A stretch of 34,686 bases of DNA from Gluconacetobacter johannae (GTDB lineage Bacteria; Pseudomonadota; Alphaproteobacteria; Acetobacterales; Acetobacteraceae), in NCBI RefSeq assembly GCF_025994435.1, contig NZ_BAQK01000028.1, forward strand, positions 1-34,686, written 5' to 3'. Below, in pieces: positions 23,954 to 31,732 of the stretch; the first letter of the stretch is position 1; each line of letters starts with the position of its first letter. Made by a program: the position numbers and the translations under genes. The notes under the pieces were generated by a model. It had not been told where the DNA came from, ran no database searches, and saw nothing but the letters and a program-made list of their open reading frames with translations.

Positions 23954-26065
23954 CTACCGGATGGCGGGCGGGGCCGCATCCATCAGGCGATGCGACAGAT
24001 AGACGGCCTCCAGCGCGCGCTCATGCGCGATTTCAGGCGCGTTGACGGTTCCGGAATGGCCGCCCTCGGTATCCTCGTAATACAGGAACGGCACCCCCAG
24101 CGCCTGCAGGCGAGCCGCGAAGCGGCGGGCATGGACCGGCCCCACCCGGTCGTCCCGCGTCGAGGTGAAGATGAACGGCTCGGGATAGTCCGTGCCCGCA
24201 CGCAGCGCCCGCAGCGGCGAGATGCGTTGCAGGAACGCGCGCTGGTCCGGCACGGCCATGCTGCCATATTCGCCGACCCATGACGCGCCGGCGGCCATCG
24301 TCTCGTAATGTTCCATGTCCAGCAGCGGCACGCCGATGATGACGGCGTTCCACAATTCCGGATGCTGGGTAAATTCCACGCCCATCAGCAGGCCGCCGTT
24401 GGACCGCCCGCGAATCCCCAGGCGGGCGGGCGAGGTCACGCCCCGCCTTTCCAGGTCGCGGGCGACGGCGGCAAAATCGTCGAAGACGCGCTGGCGATGG
24501 ACGCCTCGCCCGGCCTCGTGCCACGCCGGGCCGAATTCGCCCCCGCCACGGATATTGGCGACGACGTAGACACCGCCGCGCGCCATCCACAGCCGGCCGA
24601 ATTCCGGATTATAGTCGGGCACCGAGGATAGCTGGAACCCGCCATAGGCCGTCAGCATCGCCGGATTCGCCCCATCAAGGCGCATGTCCTTCCGATGGAC
24701 GACGAAATAGGGAATGCGGGTTCCATCCGTCGATATCGCCCAGGACTGGTCCACCACCAGGCCGGCAGCATCGAATTGCGGCGGCAACTCCATGATCTTC
24801 CGCACGCTGACCGCCGTCGTGTCGGCCAGCCAGAGTTGCGGCGGCGTCACGAAACCGGACACCGACAGGAAGGCCCGCCCCGACCGCTGGTCGGCATCGA
24901 CCACATGCACCGACATCATGTCCGGCAGGGGCAGCCGGGTCCCGGTCCAGCCTTGCGCCCCGCCCACGGAAGGACGGAACACCCACGCCTGGCCCCGCAC
25001 GGTGTCCAGCAGCGTCACCACCACCCCGTCGCCCGTCACCGCGACCTCATCGACCGATTGCCGCGCGGTCGGGGTAAAGATGACCTGCGGCGGCGCGGCG
25101 CCGGACGGATCGACGGACACCAGGCTACCCGCCGGGACCGGCTTCCCCCCGGCCGGGGTCCAGTCCTGGTTGACCGACAGGATCAGGCGGCTGTGCAGCA
25201 GACCATGCACCTCCAGGCGCGTCGGCAGGTCGATCCTCCGCACGCCCTGAGGGGTCAGACGGCTGTATTGCTCCTCGAAAAACGTGACGGCGCGGCGAAT
25301 CAGCACCAGTCGATGCCCCTCGCCGTCCGTCAGCACCATCGGGTCCACCGCGACGTCGGTACGGCGGCCGCGCATGACCTCCTCGGCGTGGTCCAGCCCC
25401 TGGCCGCGATGCAGGCGGCGCACGATGAACGGATAGCCCGACTCGGTCATGTCGCCATTCGCGGCCCCGCCCCAGTCGCGCGCGACCAGCAGCGTATCCC
25501 GGTCCAGCCAGACCGCGCCCTGCTTGGAACGGGGCAGCACAAAGCCGCCCGGCACGAAGCGCCCCGTCGCAAGGTCGAATTCCCGCAGGCTCGCCGCATC
25601 CTCGCCGCCCTCGGACAAGCGCACGAGGCACGGCCGGTCATCGGGCGTCAGGCACTCCGCCCCCTGGAACACCCAGTCGCGATGTTCCTGCCGGGCCAGC
25701 GCGTCGACATCCAGGCGGGTCCTCCAGCGCGGATCCGCCGCGATGAACGACGACACGTCCGATTCGCGCCAGATCCCGCGCGGATGCCCGTCATCCTGCC
25801 ACAGATTGTAGATGCGCCCCGCCAGGAAGGTCGGCTTGGGAATGCGGTGCCGGTCCTGTTCCACCCCCAGGACGGCGTCGTAGAACCCGCGATAGCGCGA
25901 ATCGCCCTGCAGCGTCGCGAACGCATGCTGGTTCTGCTGCCGGACCCAGGCAAGGGCATCGGGGCCGGTGACGTCCGACAGAAAGGCCGGCACCCCATCG
26001 GCGGCGTGGGCCGGCGGCGACGCCAGCATCGCAATACAGGCAAGGATCGTCCGGATCGTTTTCAT
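23954..26065 (-). CDS. Exported prolyl oligopeptidase-like serine peptidase (S9A)
   Basis: 703 residues from the ATG at 26065. Residues 1-22 are a signal peptide (cut after AHAA), so the protein is predicted periplasmic, unlike the cytoplasmic oligopeptidase B of this window. A beta-propeller (about 75-430) covers an alpha/beta-hydrolase domain. The triad is Ser555 in GRSNGG, the Asp pair 638/639 in TRDDRVGP and His670 in EGGHSG. YGGFQLSSVPDYNPEFG and VVANIRGGGEFGPAWH are typical. Family members cut peptides after Pro. The start lies only 38 bases beyond the T-run of a terminator-like hairpin; no clear promoter fits between, so read-through or an upstream promoter is likely. Confidence 0.9.
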   Translation of the reverse strand: MKTIRTILACIAMLASPPAHAADGVPAFLSDVTGPDALAWVRQQNQHAFATLQGDSRYRGFYDAVLGVEQDRHRIPKPTFLAGRIYNLWQDDGHPRGIWRESDVSSFIAADPRWRTRLDVDALARQEHRDWVFQGAECLTPDDRPCLVRLSEGGEDAASLREFDLATGRFVPGGFVLPRSKQGAVWLDRDTLLVARDWGGAANGDMTESGYPFIVRRLHRGQGLDHAEEVMRGRRTDVAVDPMVLTDGEGHRLVLIRRAVTFFEEQYSRLTPQGVRRIDLPTRLEVHGLLHSRLILSVNQDWTPAGGKPVPAGSLVSVDPSGAAPPQVIFTPTARQSVDEVAVTGDGVVVTLLDTVRGQAWVFRPSVGGAQGWTGTRLPLPDMMSVHVVDADQRSGRAFLSVSGFVTPPQLWLADTTAVSVRKIMELPPQFDAAGLVVDQSWAISTDGTRIPYFVVHRKDMRLDGANPAMLTAYGGFQLSSVPDYNPEFGRLWMARGGVYVVANIRGGGEFGPAWHEAGRGVHRQRVFDDFAAVARDLERRGVTSPARLGIRGRSNGGLLMGVEFTQHPELWNAVIIGVPLLDMEHYETMAAGASWVGEYGSMAVPDQRAFLQRISPLRALRAGTDYPEPFIFTSTRDDRVGPVHARRFAARLQALGVPFLYYEDTEGGHSGTVNAPEIAHERALEAVYLSHRLMDAAPPAIR

Positions 26066-26103
26066 GCCGAAAACTGTTCCAGATGATCCGAAGCCGGAAA
26101 AGC

Positions 26104-26126
26104 AAAAAAATGACGGGCGTTGCCCG
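26104..26126 (-). terminator. Terminator-like hairpin before the S9 peptidase gene
   Basis: CGGGC (26122-26126), loop AAC, GCCCG (26114-26118), then TCA and seven Ts on the minus strand. Short 5-bp stem but good T-run. It would end leuCDB transcripts or act as an attenuator for the peptidase gene. Confidence 0.6.
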
Positions 26127-26132
26127 AACCCA

Positions 26133-26226
26133 CCAGGGCCTGAGGCCCTGGACCCCAATCATGGATGAAAACGACTGGGTTTCCAAAGGGAAGTGCCCTT
26201 TGGCAGGTTTCAGGGCAGCGCCCTGA
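26133..26226. other. Block of three tight hairpins between leuB and the peptidase gene
   Basis: Three dyads in 94 bases: CCAGGGCC-TGA-GGCCCTGG (26133-26151), CCAAAGGG-AAGTG-CCCTTTGG (26183-26203) and TCAGGGC-AGC-GCCCTGA (26210-26226). The first and third share CAGGGC/GCCCTG. From memory, intergenic blocks of this kind recur in acetic acid bacterial genomes; only one copy is visible here. Confidence 0.8.
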
Positions 26227-26241
26227 GGCGGGCCGACCTGT

Positions 26242-27354
26242 TCAGCCGTTCAGCTTGTCCAGTTCGCGCACCACGGCCTCGCCCATCACGGCGGTGCCGA
26301 CCTGGGCCATGCCGGGGCTCATGATATCGGCGGTGCGAAGACCGCTGGCCAGCACGTTGGACACCGCGGTCTCGATCAGTTCAGCCTCGGCATCCATGCC
26401 GAACGAATACCGCAGCAGCATGGAGAACGAGAGGATCTGCGCCAGCGGATTCGCCAGCCCCTTGCCCGCGATGTCCGGCGCGCTGCCATGGATCGGTTCG
26501 TACAACGCCGGCCGCTTGCCGGTGGCATCGACCGTGCCCAGGGTCGCCGACGGCAGCATCCCCAGGCTGCCCGTCAGCATCGAAGCCAGGTCGGACAGCA
26601 GGTCGCCGAACAGGTTGCCGGTCACGATCACATCGAATTGGCGCGGGTTACGCACCAGCTGCATGGCGCAATTATCCGCCAGCATGTGGCTCAGCTCCAC
26701 GTCCGGATAGTCCCGCGCGTGCAGGTCGGTCACGACCTCCTTCCACAGCAGGCCACTTTCCATGACGTTGCATTTTTCGACCGAGCACACGCGATTGCCG
26801 CGCTGACGCGCCAGATCGAAGGCGACGCGGGCGACGCGCTCGATCTCGGCCGTGGTGTAGACTTCGGTATTGATGCCGCGCTTCGTGCCGTCTGGCAGGG
26901 TCTCGATCCCGCGCGGCTCGCCGAAATAGATGCCGCCCACGGTTTCGCGCACGATCATGATGTCCAGGCCGGCCACCACGTCGGGCTTCAGGGTGCTGGC
27001 ATCGACAAGCGCGTCGAACACCTTGGCGGGACGCAGGTTGGCGAACAGCCCCAGTTCCTGGCGCAGCTTCAGGATCGCGACCTCGGGACGGCGGTCGAAG
27101 CCGACCGACGCCCATTTCGGATCGCCGACCGAACCGAACAGAACGGCGTCGGCCGCCTTCGCCGCCTGGATCACCTCGTCACGGATCGGCACCCCGTGCA
27201 CCGCAAGCGATGCCCCGCCGACCAGATCCTCGGAAATATCGAAGGAAATCCCGCGCGCGCGGCTCATCCACGCCACGACGCGCGCGACCTCGTTCATCAC
27301 TTCGGGGCCGATCCCGTCGCCGGGCAGGACCAGGAGTTTCTTCGTGACGGTCAT
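26242..27354 (-). CDS. leuB: 3-isopropylmalate dehydrogenase
   Basis: 370 residues. It oxidises and decarboxylates 3-isopropylmalate with NAD+ in leucine synthesis. Landmarks are LPGDGIGPEV at 11-20, LGLFANLRPAKVF, RETVGGIYFGEPRG, the metal-binding DNCAMQLVRNP and GNLFGDLLSD, and the NAD-binding PIHGSAPDIAGKGLANP. Length is typical. ATG at 27354. It follows leuD by 37 bases and is the last gene of leuC-leuD-leuB; a hairpin block and terminator lie beyond. Confidence 0.97.
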   Translation of the reverse strand: MTVTKKLLVLPGDGIGPEVMNEVARVVAWMSRARGISFDISEDLVGGASLAVHGVPIRDEVIQAAKAADAVLFGSVGDPKWASVGFDRRPEVAILKLRQELGLFANLRPAKVFDALVDASTLKPDVVAGLDIMIVRETVGGIYFGEPRGIETLPDGTKRGINTEVYTTAEIERVARVAFDLARQRGNRVCSVEKCNVMESGLLWKEVVTDLHARDYPDVELSHMLADNCAMQLVRNPRQFDVIVTGNLFGDLLSDLASMLTGSLGMLPSATLGTVDATGKRPALYEPIHGSAPDIAGKGLANPLAQILSFSMLLRYSFGMDAEAELIETAVSNVLASGLRTADIMSPGMAQVGTAVMGEAVVRELDKLNG

Positions 27355-27391
27355 CTTGTTCTTTCCATCCTGATAAGGCGCGCGCGGACGC

Positions 27392-28015
27392 TCAGTCGAT
27401 GACGATCCGCGTCTGCCAGGGCTGGGCCTGCTGCCGGGCGGTTTCGAACGTGCCGATCGCGCCCTCGTGCTGCAGGGTCTGGCCGATATCGTCCAGCCCT
27501 TCCAGCAGCAGGTGCTTGCGTAGCGGGTCGATGTCGAACCCGATCTCGGCGCCGTCGGGGCGGATTACCACCTGGCGTTCCAGATCGACCGTCAGCCGTC
27601 CGTTCCCGCCCAGGCGCGCGTCGTCCATCAGCATGTCGCAGATTTCGCGCGGCAGCCGGATCGGCACGATCCCGTTCTTGAAGCAGTTGTTGAAGAAGAT
27701 ATCGGCGAACGACGGCGCAATCACGCAGCGGATGCCGAAATCCAGCAGCGCCCACGGCGCATGCTCGCGCGACGACCCGCAGCCCAGGTTATCGTAGGTA
27801 ATCAGGATCCCGGCCTTGCGGTAGGGCTCCCGGTTCAGCACGAAATCCGGCTTCTCCGATCCGTCGGGATAGTAGCGCATGCCGTCGAACGCATGCACCC
27901 CCAGACCCGACCGCTTGGTCGTCTTGAGGAAACGGGCCGGGATGATCTTGTCCGTGTCGATGTTGGCTTCGGGCAGCGGCGCCGCGATCGCGGTCAGAAC
28001 GGTGAATTTGTCCAT
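27392..28015 (-). CDS. leuD: 3-isopropylmalate dehydratase small subunit
   Basis: 207 residues. With LeuC it isomerises 2- to 3-isopropylmalate. Typical sequence: ANIDTDKIIPARFLKT near the N-terminus, then NLGCGSSREHAPWAL and FADIFFNNCFKNGI. ATG at 28015; only 3 bases separate it from the leuC stop, which suggests coupled translation for a 1:1 complex. Confidence 0.97.
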   Translation of the reverse strand: MDKFTVLTAIAAPLPEANIDTDKIIPARFLKTTKRSGLGVHAFDGMRYYPDGSEKPDFVLNREPYRKAGILITYDNLGCGSSREHAPWALLDFGIRCVIAPSFADIFFNNCFKNGIVPIRLPREICDMLMDDARLGGNGRLTVDLERQVVIRPDGAEIGFDIDPLRKHLLLEGLDDIGQTLQHEGAIGTFETARQQAQPWQTRIVID

Positions 28016-28018
28016 GGT

Positions 28019-29422
28019 TCAGATCAGCTCCCGCACGTCCGTCAGATGTCCCGTCACCGCCGCCGCCGCCGCCATCGCGGGCGACAGCAGGTGGGTGCGT
28101 CCCCCCGGCCCCTGGCGCCCCTCGAAATTGCGGTTGGAGGTCGAGGCGCACCGCTGCCCCGGCGTCAGCCTGTCCGGGTTCATGCCCAGGCACATGGAAC
28201 ATCCGGCCTCGCGCCATTCGAACCCGGCATCGCGGAAGATGCGGTCCAGCCCTTCTTCCTCGGCCTGCGCCTTCACGATGCCCGAGCCGGGCACCACCAT
28301 CGCCCGCACACCCTCGGCCACATGCCGTCCGCCGATGACGGAGGCGGCCGAGCGCAGATCCTCGATCCGGCTGTTGGTGCACGACCCGATGAAGACCACG
28401 TCGACGGGCACGCCGGCGATCTTCTGCCCGGCTTCCAGCCCCATGTAGTCGAGCATGCGCTGCATCTGCGCGCGCCGGGCCTCGTCCGCCTGCGCCTGCG
28501 GATCGGGAACCGTACCGGTGATGGGGATGACGGCCTCGGGGCTGGTGCCCCAGGTCAGCGACGGGGCGATGTCCTCGGCGCGGAGTTCGACGACCTTGTC
28601 GTACTGTGCGCCCTCATCGGCGGCCAGGGTCTTCCAGTACGCCACCGCCTGTTCGAAGGCCTCGCCCTTCGGCGCGAAGGGACGGCCGCGCACGTACTCG
28701 AACGTCGTCTCGTCCGGCGCAACCAGGCCCGCGCGCGCGCCCGCCTCGATCGACATGTTGCAGATCGTCATCCGGCCGGCCATGTCCAGCCCCCGGATCG
28801 TCGATCCGGTGAATTCGATCACATGGCCGGTGCCGCCCGCCGTGCCGATCGTGCCGATGATCGCCAGCATCACGTCCTTGGCGGTCACGCCCGGACCCAG
28901 CGGCCCCTCGACCGCCACCTTCATGTTCCGCGCGGGCTTTTGCAGCAGGGTCTGGGTGGCCATCACGTGCTCGACCTCGGAGGTGCCGATGCCGAACGCC
29001 AGCGCCCCCAGCGCGCCATGGGTCGAGGTATGGCTGTCGCCGCAGACGATGGTCATGCCGGGCAGGGAAATCCCCTGCTCGGGCCCCACCACATGCACGA
29101 TGCCCTGCCGCGCGGACAGCAGCGGGAAATACGGCACGCCGAATTCGCGGACGTTGCGCTCCAGCGTCTCGATCTGGTTCCGGCTCTCGGGTTCCTCGAT
29201 CGGCAGGGTGCGGTCCGACGTCGGGACGTTATGATCCACCACCGCGATGGTGGCGTCGGGCCGGCGCAGCCGGCGACCGCTCATCCGCAGCCCCTCGAAG
29301 GCCTGCGGGCTGGTGACCTCGTGGACCAGATGCCGGTCGATATAGAGAATCGCAGTCCCGTCCGGAAGGCGCTCCACGACATGGCTGTCCCATATCTTGT
29401 CGAACAGCGTGCGTGCGGCCAT
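28019..29422 (-). CDS. leuC: 3-isopropylmalate dehydratase large subunit
   Basis: 467 residues from the ATG at 29422, which has GGAGG upstream. An aconitase-family enzyme that holds a [4Fe-4S] cluster, with cysteines in GSCTNSRIEDLR and in the pair CSMCLG. Other landmarks are MAARTLFDKIWDSHVV, CGDSHTSTHGALGALAFGIG and SNRNFEGRQG. First leu gene of the run and 147 bases after rplS, with two GC-rich hairpins between. No Leu-codon leader peptide is visible there. Confidence 0.97.
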   Translation of the reverse strand: MAARTLFDKIWDSHVVERLPDGTAILYIDRHLVHEVTSPQAFEGLRMSGRRLRRPDATIAVVDHNVPTSDRTLPIEEPESRNQIETLERNVREFGVPYFPLLSARQGIVHVVGPEQGISLPGMTIVCGDSHTSTHGALGALAFGIGTSEVEHVMATQTLLQKPARNMKVAVEGPLGPGVTAKDVMLAIIGTIGTAGGTGHVIEFTGSTIRGLDMAGRMTICNMSIEAGARAGLVAPDETTFEYVRGRPFAPKGEAFEQAVAYWKTLAADEGAQYDKVVELRAEDIAPSLTWGTSPEAVIPITGTVPDPQAQADEARRAQMQRMLDYMGLEAGQKIAGVPVDVVFIGSCTNSRIEDLRSAASVIGGRHVAEGVRAMVVPGSGIVKAQAEEEGLDRIFRDAGFEWREAGCSMCLGMNPDRLTPGQRCASTSNRNFEGRQGPGGRTHLLSPAMAAAAAVTGHLTDVRELI

Positions 29423-29461
29423 CGGTAATTCCCTCCTCCGGAACGGGATAACGGCCCCGGT

Positions 29462-29493
29462 CCCCGCCACGCGCCGTCGGGCGCATGGCGGGG
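29462..29493 (-). promoter_or_regulatory. Long hairpin in the leuC leader
   Basis: A 14-pair stem (29462-29475 with 29480-29493, one G-U wobble in the minus-strand RNA) with a 4-base loop, 40 bases before the leuC ATG. No T-run follows, so it is not a classical terminator. It could be a leader control element or an RNA stability or processing structure. Confidence 0.45.
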
Positions 29494-29529
29494 CGAACGG
29501 ACCCGGAATAATCAGAATGGGGCCGCGCA

Positions 29530-29552
29530 CCCGCGCCCGAAAGGGGCGCGGG
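29530..29552 (-). terminator. GC-rich hairpin after rplS
   Basis: CCCGCGCCC (29530-29538), loop GAAAG on plus, GGGCGCGGG (29544-29552); perfect 9-bp stem 17 bases after the rplS stop. No T-run, so termination is uncertain. Confidence 0.4.
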
Positions 29553-29569
29553 GCGCGCGGCGCCAGGCG

Positions 29570-29956
29570 TCAGGCCTGGGCTTCGGTCGTCACCGTTTCG
29601 CGCGCGCGCTCGGCGATACGCGCCGACTTGCCGCGACGGCCACGCAGGTAATACAGCTTCGCACGACGGACGGCGCCGCGACGCACCACCTTGATCTCGG
29701 CAAGCGTGGGGGAATAGAGCGGGAACACGCGCTCCACGCCCTCGCCGTTCGAAATCTTGCGGACCGTGAAGTTGCTGTTCAGCCCCTTGTTCGACCGCGC
29801 AATCACCACGCCCTCATAGGCCTGGACGCGCTGGCGCTCGCCCTCGACTACGCGGACGGACACGCGGACCGTGTCGCCGGGGCCGAATTCGGGCACCGCG
29901 CGGGCGGCGGTGAGGCGCGCAATCTCGTCGGCCTCGTACTGCTGGATAATGTTCAT
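29570..29956 (-). CDS. rplS: 50S ribosomal protein L19
   Basis: 128 residues. Starts MNIIQQYEADEIARLT and contains GDTVRVSVRVVEGERQRVQAYEG, RKISNGEGVERVFPLYSP and AKLYYLRGRRGKSARI. It sits at the subunit interface of the ribosome. The ATG at 29956 has GAGGGA upstream. It follows trmD by 29 bases, keeping the classical rpsP-rimM-trmD-rplS order. Confidence 0.97.
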   Translation of the reverse strand: MNIIQQYEADEIARLTAARAVPEFGPGDTVRVSVRVVEGERQRVQAYEGVVIARSNKGLNSNFTVRKISNGEGVERVFPLYSPTLAEIKVVRRGAVRRAKLYYLRGRRGKSARIAERARETVTTEAQA

Positions 29957-29985
29957 GATCGAGTCCCTCGCTTGATAAACGTCTG

Positions 29986-30732
29986 TCAGTGCAGCCGCTC
30001 CGGATCAGCCGCAAGGCTGACCGGGCCGCCGGTGTCTTGGCCGGTACGGGCAAGATGGGCGGCCCACAGATCGGGCCGGCGCATCCGTGTCGCCGTCTCG
30101 GATTCAGTCTGCCGCCATCCGGCGATGGCGGCGTGATGACCGGACAGCAGGATGTCGGGCACGTCGCGCCCCTCCCAGCTCGCCGGCTTGGTGTAATGCG
30201 GATATTCCAGCAGCCCGTCGGAAAAGCTCTCCTCCGTGCCGCTGGCCTCGGACCCCATGACGCCGGGGATCAGCCGGACGCAGGAATCCAGCAGCACCAG
30301 CGCCGCCATCTCCCCGCCCGACAGGATGTAGTCGCCGATCGAGACCTGTTCGACCTGCTCGGCCTCCAGCACCCGTTCGTCGATCCCCTCGTACCGCCCG
30401 CACAGCAGCACCAGGCCCGGCCCGGCGGCATAGCGGCGGACATCGTCCTGGCGCAGCGGGCGGCCGCGCGGCGTGGGATAGACCAGCGGCCGGCCCGCGC
30501 GCCCGACATCGCGGATCGCGGCGGACACCACATCCGGGCGCATGACCATGCCGGCCCCGCCCCCGAACGGCGTGTCGTCCACCACGCGATGGCGGCCGAT
30601 GCCATAGTCCCGCAGGCTGCGGGCCTCGACGGACCACACCCCCTGTTCCAGCGCCCGGCCGGCCAGCGACTGGCCGAGCGGACCGGGGAACATATCCGGA
30701 AACAGCGTCAGCGCCGTCGCCCGCCACGTCAT
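29986..30732 (-). CDS. trmD: tRNA (guanine-N1)-methyltransferase
   Basis: 248 residues. It methylates G37 of tRNAs that read CNN codons, including the tRNA-Pro(GGG) of this window, and so prevents +1 frameshifts. The trefoil-knot SAM site is visible as YPTPRGRPLRQDD, LLCGRYEGIDERV and SIGDYILSGGE; LEYPHYTKP and LLSGHHAAIAGWR follow. The ATG overlaps the rimM stop (ATGA). Confidence 0.97.
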   Translation of the reverse strand: MTWRATALTLFPDMFPGPLGQSLAGRALEQGVWSVEARSLRDYGIGRHRVVDDTPFGGGAGMVMRPDVVSAAIRDVGRAGRPLVYPTPRGRPLRQDDVRRYAAGPGLVLLCGRYEGIDERVLEAEQVEQVSIGDYILSGGEMAALVLLDSCVRLIPGVMGSEASGTEESFSDGLLEYPHYTKPASWEGRDVPDILLSGHHAAIAGWRQTESETATRMRRPDLWAAHLARTGQDTGGPVSLAADPERLH

Positions 30733-31280
30733 GACGACACCACCTCGACGGTCGCGTCGCGCGACAGGTCGCCCTGCACCTCAACCTCGTCGGGCAGGAC
30801 CACCACGATCCGGCCCGCCGCGATATCGACGACGGGAACGCAGGCTTGGGTAAACGGCAGGATCAGGGTTCGCCCCTCGCCGCCGATCTCCAGGCTGACC
30901 CCGGCGCCGTAATCGTGGACGACCAGCACGCGCCCCAGGGGGGCATCACTTCCCTGCTGCACGACCGACAGGCCGATCAGGTCGGTGAAGTAGAATTCGT
31001 CCTGATCGGGTTCCGGCAGGCGGTCGCGCGCGACATAGAGCTGCCGGTTGACCAGCGCCTGCGCGGCGTCGCGCCCGGCCAGCGGCTGGCCGGAGGCGTC
31101 GCGCAGTTCGGCGATGCCCTCGCCGCGCCAGCGCAGGGTCCAGACCTGCCCCCGGTCGTCGGTCAGCGCCCCGTAGGCAGCCAGGTCCTCCGCCACGGCG
31201 GCGTAGCTGTGCACGCGCACCAGCCCCCGCACGCCATGCGGACGTCCCACCACACCCATCAGGATACGATCGCGATCCAC
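30729..31280 (-). CDS. rimM: 16S rRNA processing protein RimM
   Basis: 183 residues. It helps mature the 30S head by binding S19 and 16S rRNA. The N-terminal domain begins ILMGVVGRPHGVRGLVRVHSY; the PRC-barrel domain contains DEFYFTDLIGLSV and the closing LILPFTQACVPVVDIAAGRIVV. It lies between rpsP (40 bases upstream) and trmD (4-base overlap). Confidence 0.95.
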   Translation of the reverse strand: MDRDRILMGVVGRPHGVRGLVRVHSYAAVAEDLAAYGALTDDRGQVWTLRWRGEGIAELRDASGQPLAGRDAAQALVNRQLYVARDRLPEPDQDEFYFTDLIGLSVVQQGSDAPLGRVLVVHDYGAGVSLEIGGEGRTLILPFTQACVPVVDIAAGRIVVVLPDEVEVQGDLSRDATVEVVSS

Positions 31281-31320
31281 CGGTTCAGCCTGCCTGCCGT
31301 CCTATCCGCTGCGTGCGAAA

Positions 31321-31665
31321 TCAGGCCGCGGCGGCGGCGGCGGCAGCAGCCGCACGCTCCTGCGCGCGCTTCTTCGGCGCCGACTTCTTGGGCTGCTCGT
31401 TATAGGCGGGCTTCGGCGTCAGGCCGGCATTGCCCAGGAAGCGGGCGACGCGGTCGGTCGGCAGGGCGCCCTGCGACAGCCAGTGGGTGATGCGCTCGGC
31501 CACCAGGCGCACGCGGTCGGCGTGCTCGGACGGCAGCATCGGGTTGTAGGCGCCCACCTTCTCGATGAAACGGCCATCGCGCGGCGAACGGCTGTCGGCG
31601 ATCACGATGTGGTAGTACGGACGCTTCTTCGCACCGGCGCGGGCAAGGCGGATCTTGAGGCTCAT
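31321..31665 (-). CDS. rpsP: 30S ribosomal protein S16
   Basis: 114 residues from the ATG at 31665 with GGAGAA upstream. The core MSLKIRLARAGAKKRPYYHIVIADSRSPRDG is standard. Residues 80-104 are Lys/Arg-rich, and the last ten residues are all alanine, encoded by a GCN-repeat tract (31324-31353). Such tails vary between species and should not be structural. It follows ffh by 67 bases. Confidence 0.97.
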   Translation of the reverse strand: MSLKIRLARAGAKKRPYYHIVIADSRSPRDGRFIEKVGAYNPMLPSEHADRVRLVAERITHWLSQGALPTDRVARFLGNAGLTPKPAYNEQPKKSAPKKRAQERAAAAAAAAAA

Positions 31666-31732
31666 TGAGACAATTCTCCGAAGTTGATCTCTGGGTATGG
31701 ACAAAAGCGAAACGGAAGTGCCGGAACGTTCG

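Noticed and set aside
29423..29569. Leucine leader peptide upstream of leuC
   Set aside because: The only short frame (ATG at 29486) has no Leu codons before the leuC start, so classical attenuation is not supported.
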